Positions 6,649 to 7,632 of a stretch of 7,632 bases of DNA are shown here, one piece after another (within the stretch, counting starts at the first letter, position 1; each line of letters begins with the position of its first letter). The notes beneath the pieces were generated by a model. It was not told where the DNA came from and did not search any database. It was given only the letters and a program-made list of their open reading frames with translations. The DNA is taken from assembly GCA_001830475.1 (NCBI GenBank), contig MIAC01000118.1, positions 1 to 7,632 of the forward strand, written 5' to 3'. The DNA comes from Rhodospirillales bacterium RIFCSPLOWO2_12_FULL_67_15. GTDB taxonomy: Bacteria > Pseudomonadota > Alphaproteobacteria > Rhodospirillales > 2-12-FULL-67-15. The position numbers and the translations under genes are program-made.

Positions 6649-7488
6649 GTGCTCGGCATCGTGCGCGACGTCGCCGGCTTGCGCGCCCGCGTCCGCGATT
6701 GGCGCCAGGACGGGGCGGCGGTCGGTCTGGTTCCGACCATGGGCGCGCTGCACGAGGGCCACCTCGCGCTCGTGCGCCGGTCGCTCGCGACGACGGAACG
6801 CACCTGCGTCACGCTGTTCGTGAACCCGCGTCAGTTCAGCCCCACCGAGGACTTCGCCCGCTATCCCCGCGCCGAGGCGCGCGACCTGGCGCTGATCGAG
6901 GACGCGGGCGCGCATCTCGTGTTCGCGCCGGAGGCGGCGGAGATGTACCGCGAAGGCCACCAGACCGAGGTGTCGGTCGGGCGCATCGGCGAAATTCTCG
7001 AAGGGGAATTCCGCCCCGGGTTCTTCGCCGGCGTCGCCACGGTGGTGACGAAACTCCTGCTTCAGGCGCAGCCCGACATCGCTTTTTTCGGGGAAAAGGA
7101 CTACCAGCAGCTCCTGGTCGTCCGCCGGCTCGCGCGCGACCTCGATATCCCGGTCGAGATCGCGGGCGTGCCGACGGTGCGCGCGCCTGACGGCCTCGCG
7201 CTCGCTTCGCGCAACGCCTACCTTTCGGATTCCGAGCGGGCGATCGCGCCCGCGCTCTACCGCGTCCTCGTCGCGGCGGCGACGAACGTCGCCGCCGGGA
7301 AAAAGGCCAAAGCCGAGGAAGCCCGCGCCACGGCGGAATTGAAGGCCGCCGGGTTCGCACCGGTCGACTACGTCGCCGTGCGCGACGCCGAATCGCTGGA
7401 AGAAGCCCGGGATCCGCACCGCGCGCACCGGGTGCTGGCGGCGGCGTGGCTGGGGCAAACGCGCCTCATCGACAACGTCGCGGCGTGA
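6649..7488 (+). CDS. panC: Pantoate--beta-alanine ligase (pantothenate synthetase, PanC)
   Basis: Cytoplasmic ligase that activates pantoate with ATP as pantoyl-adenylate and joins it to beta-alanine, the last step to pantothenate. The 279-residue protein shows the family's nucleotidyltransferase features: PTMGALHEGH (29-38) with the HxGH-type motif H35/H38, FVNPRQF (57-63), GEKDYQQ (148-154), and the KMSKS-equivalent LASRNAYLS (185-193). The segment usually written as SRPGHF appears here as FRPGFF (121-126), a visible departure from consensus, while its neighbours are normal. The start is GTG at 6649, 7 nt after the panB stop; GAAGGA (6632-6637) inside the end of panB and a closer GAAG (6640-6643) can serve as ribosome binding signal. 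Cotranscription with panB is likely. panD and the ketopantoate reductase gene are not in the window. Confidence 0.96.
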   Translation: MLGIVRDVAGLRARVRDWRQDGAAVGLVPTMGALHEGHLALVRRSLATTERTCVTLFVNPRQFSPTEDFARYPRAEARDLALIEDAGAHLVFAPEAAEMYREGHQTEVSVGRIGEILEGEFRPGFFAGVATVVTKLLLQAQPDIAFFGEKDYQQLLVVRRLARDLDIPVEIAGVPTVRAPDGLALASRNAYLSDSERAIAPALYRVLVAAATNVAAGKKAKAEEARATAELKAAGFAPVDYVAVRDAESLEEARDPHRAHRVLAAAWLGQTRLIDNVAA

Positions 7489-7501
7489 TGCCGCCCGCGG
7501 T

Positions 7502-7632
7502 TTAGGCTCGGCCGAACGCGGAGCGCGCAAGAACGATATCGAAATTCGCGGCCAGCGTCCCGGGCTCGATCGCCTCGCCCGAGCCGAGCGCGACGATGAG
7601 CGCGGCGCGGCTTTCCGGGTCGCGCACGCCGT
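7502..7632 (-). CDS. Unrecognised protein, C-terminal 42 residues only
   Basis: On the minus strand an open frame enters from the right edge and ends with TAA at 7504-7502. The 42 visible codons have strong G/C preference at third positions, matching neighbouring genes, and read like a folded protein end: an acidic-basic helix (DPESRAALIVALGSGEAIE) and then PGTLAANFDIVLARSAFGRA. I cannot assign a family from this tail. It converges on panC with 13 nt between the two stop codons and no clear intrinsic terminator between them. No plus-strand gene is evident after panC in this stretch. Confidence 0.65.
   Translation of the reverse strand, partial: GVRDPESRAALIVALGSGEAIEPGTLAANFDIVLARSAFGRA

Noticed and set aside
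5250..6812. Minus-strand open frame of 520 codons opposite ccoH and panB
   Set aside because: Same GC-rich shadow pattern; panB motifs on the plus strand leave no doubt about the true frame.
6622..7530. Minus-strand open frame of 302 codons opposite panC
   Set aside because: Its composition is that of an antisense shadow. The credible minus-strand frame at the right edge is a different one, ending at 7502.

Overview
The window comes from a GC-rich bacterium, most likely an alphaproteobacterium. The evidence is the ccoNOQP plus ccoGH gene order, a FixK/FNR-type palindrome upstream, and strong GC bias at third codon positions in every gene. Apart from two genes cut by the window edges, nearly all of it is assignable core metabolism.

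Layout: (a) 1-201, minus strand: the N-terminus of a proline-rich lipoprotein running off the left edge. (b) 202-456: a divergent intergenic region with a perfect TTGAC-N4-GTCAA palindrome at 328-341. Its spacing to a weak -10 (364-369) fits an FNR/FixK-activated class II promoter driving ccoN. (c) 457-3741: ccoN, ccoO, ccoQ and ccoP, the four structural genes of a cbb3-type cytochrome c oxidase, tightly spaced and three of them with good ribosome binding sites. ccoQ (49 aa) and the GTG start of ccoP are the easiest parts to mis-annotate. (d) 3742-3829: an 88-nt gap with an imperfect hairpin. (e) 3830-5756: ccoG and ccoH, assembly factors for the same oxidase, both with poor Shine-Dalgarno sequences. 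(f) 5805-7488: panB and panC, two pantothenate (coenzyme A precursor) biosynthesis genes. (g) 7502-7632, minus strand: the C-terminal 42 codons of an unrecognised gene converging on panC.

The Cco genes work together. CcoN carries the heme b / heme b3-CuB oxygen-reducing core. CcoO and CcoP feed it electrons through c-type hemes, and CcoQ is a small stabilising membrane subunit. CcoG (a ferredoxin-like membrane protein linked to copper reduction) and CcoH assist assembly. The usual companions ccoI (copper-exporting P-type ATPase) and ccoS do not follow ccoH: panB starts 48 nt after it. PanB makes ketopantoate and PanC joins pantoate to beta-alanine; their link to the oxidase appears to be position only.

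I found no convincing undescribed system. The points most worth a second look are the FixK/FNR palindrome and its spacing, the missing ccoI/ccoS, the hairpin that splits structural from assembly genes, and the two unidentified edge genes.
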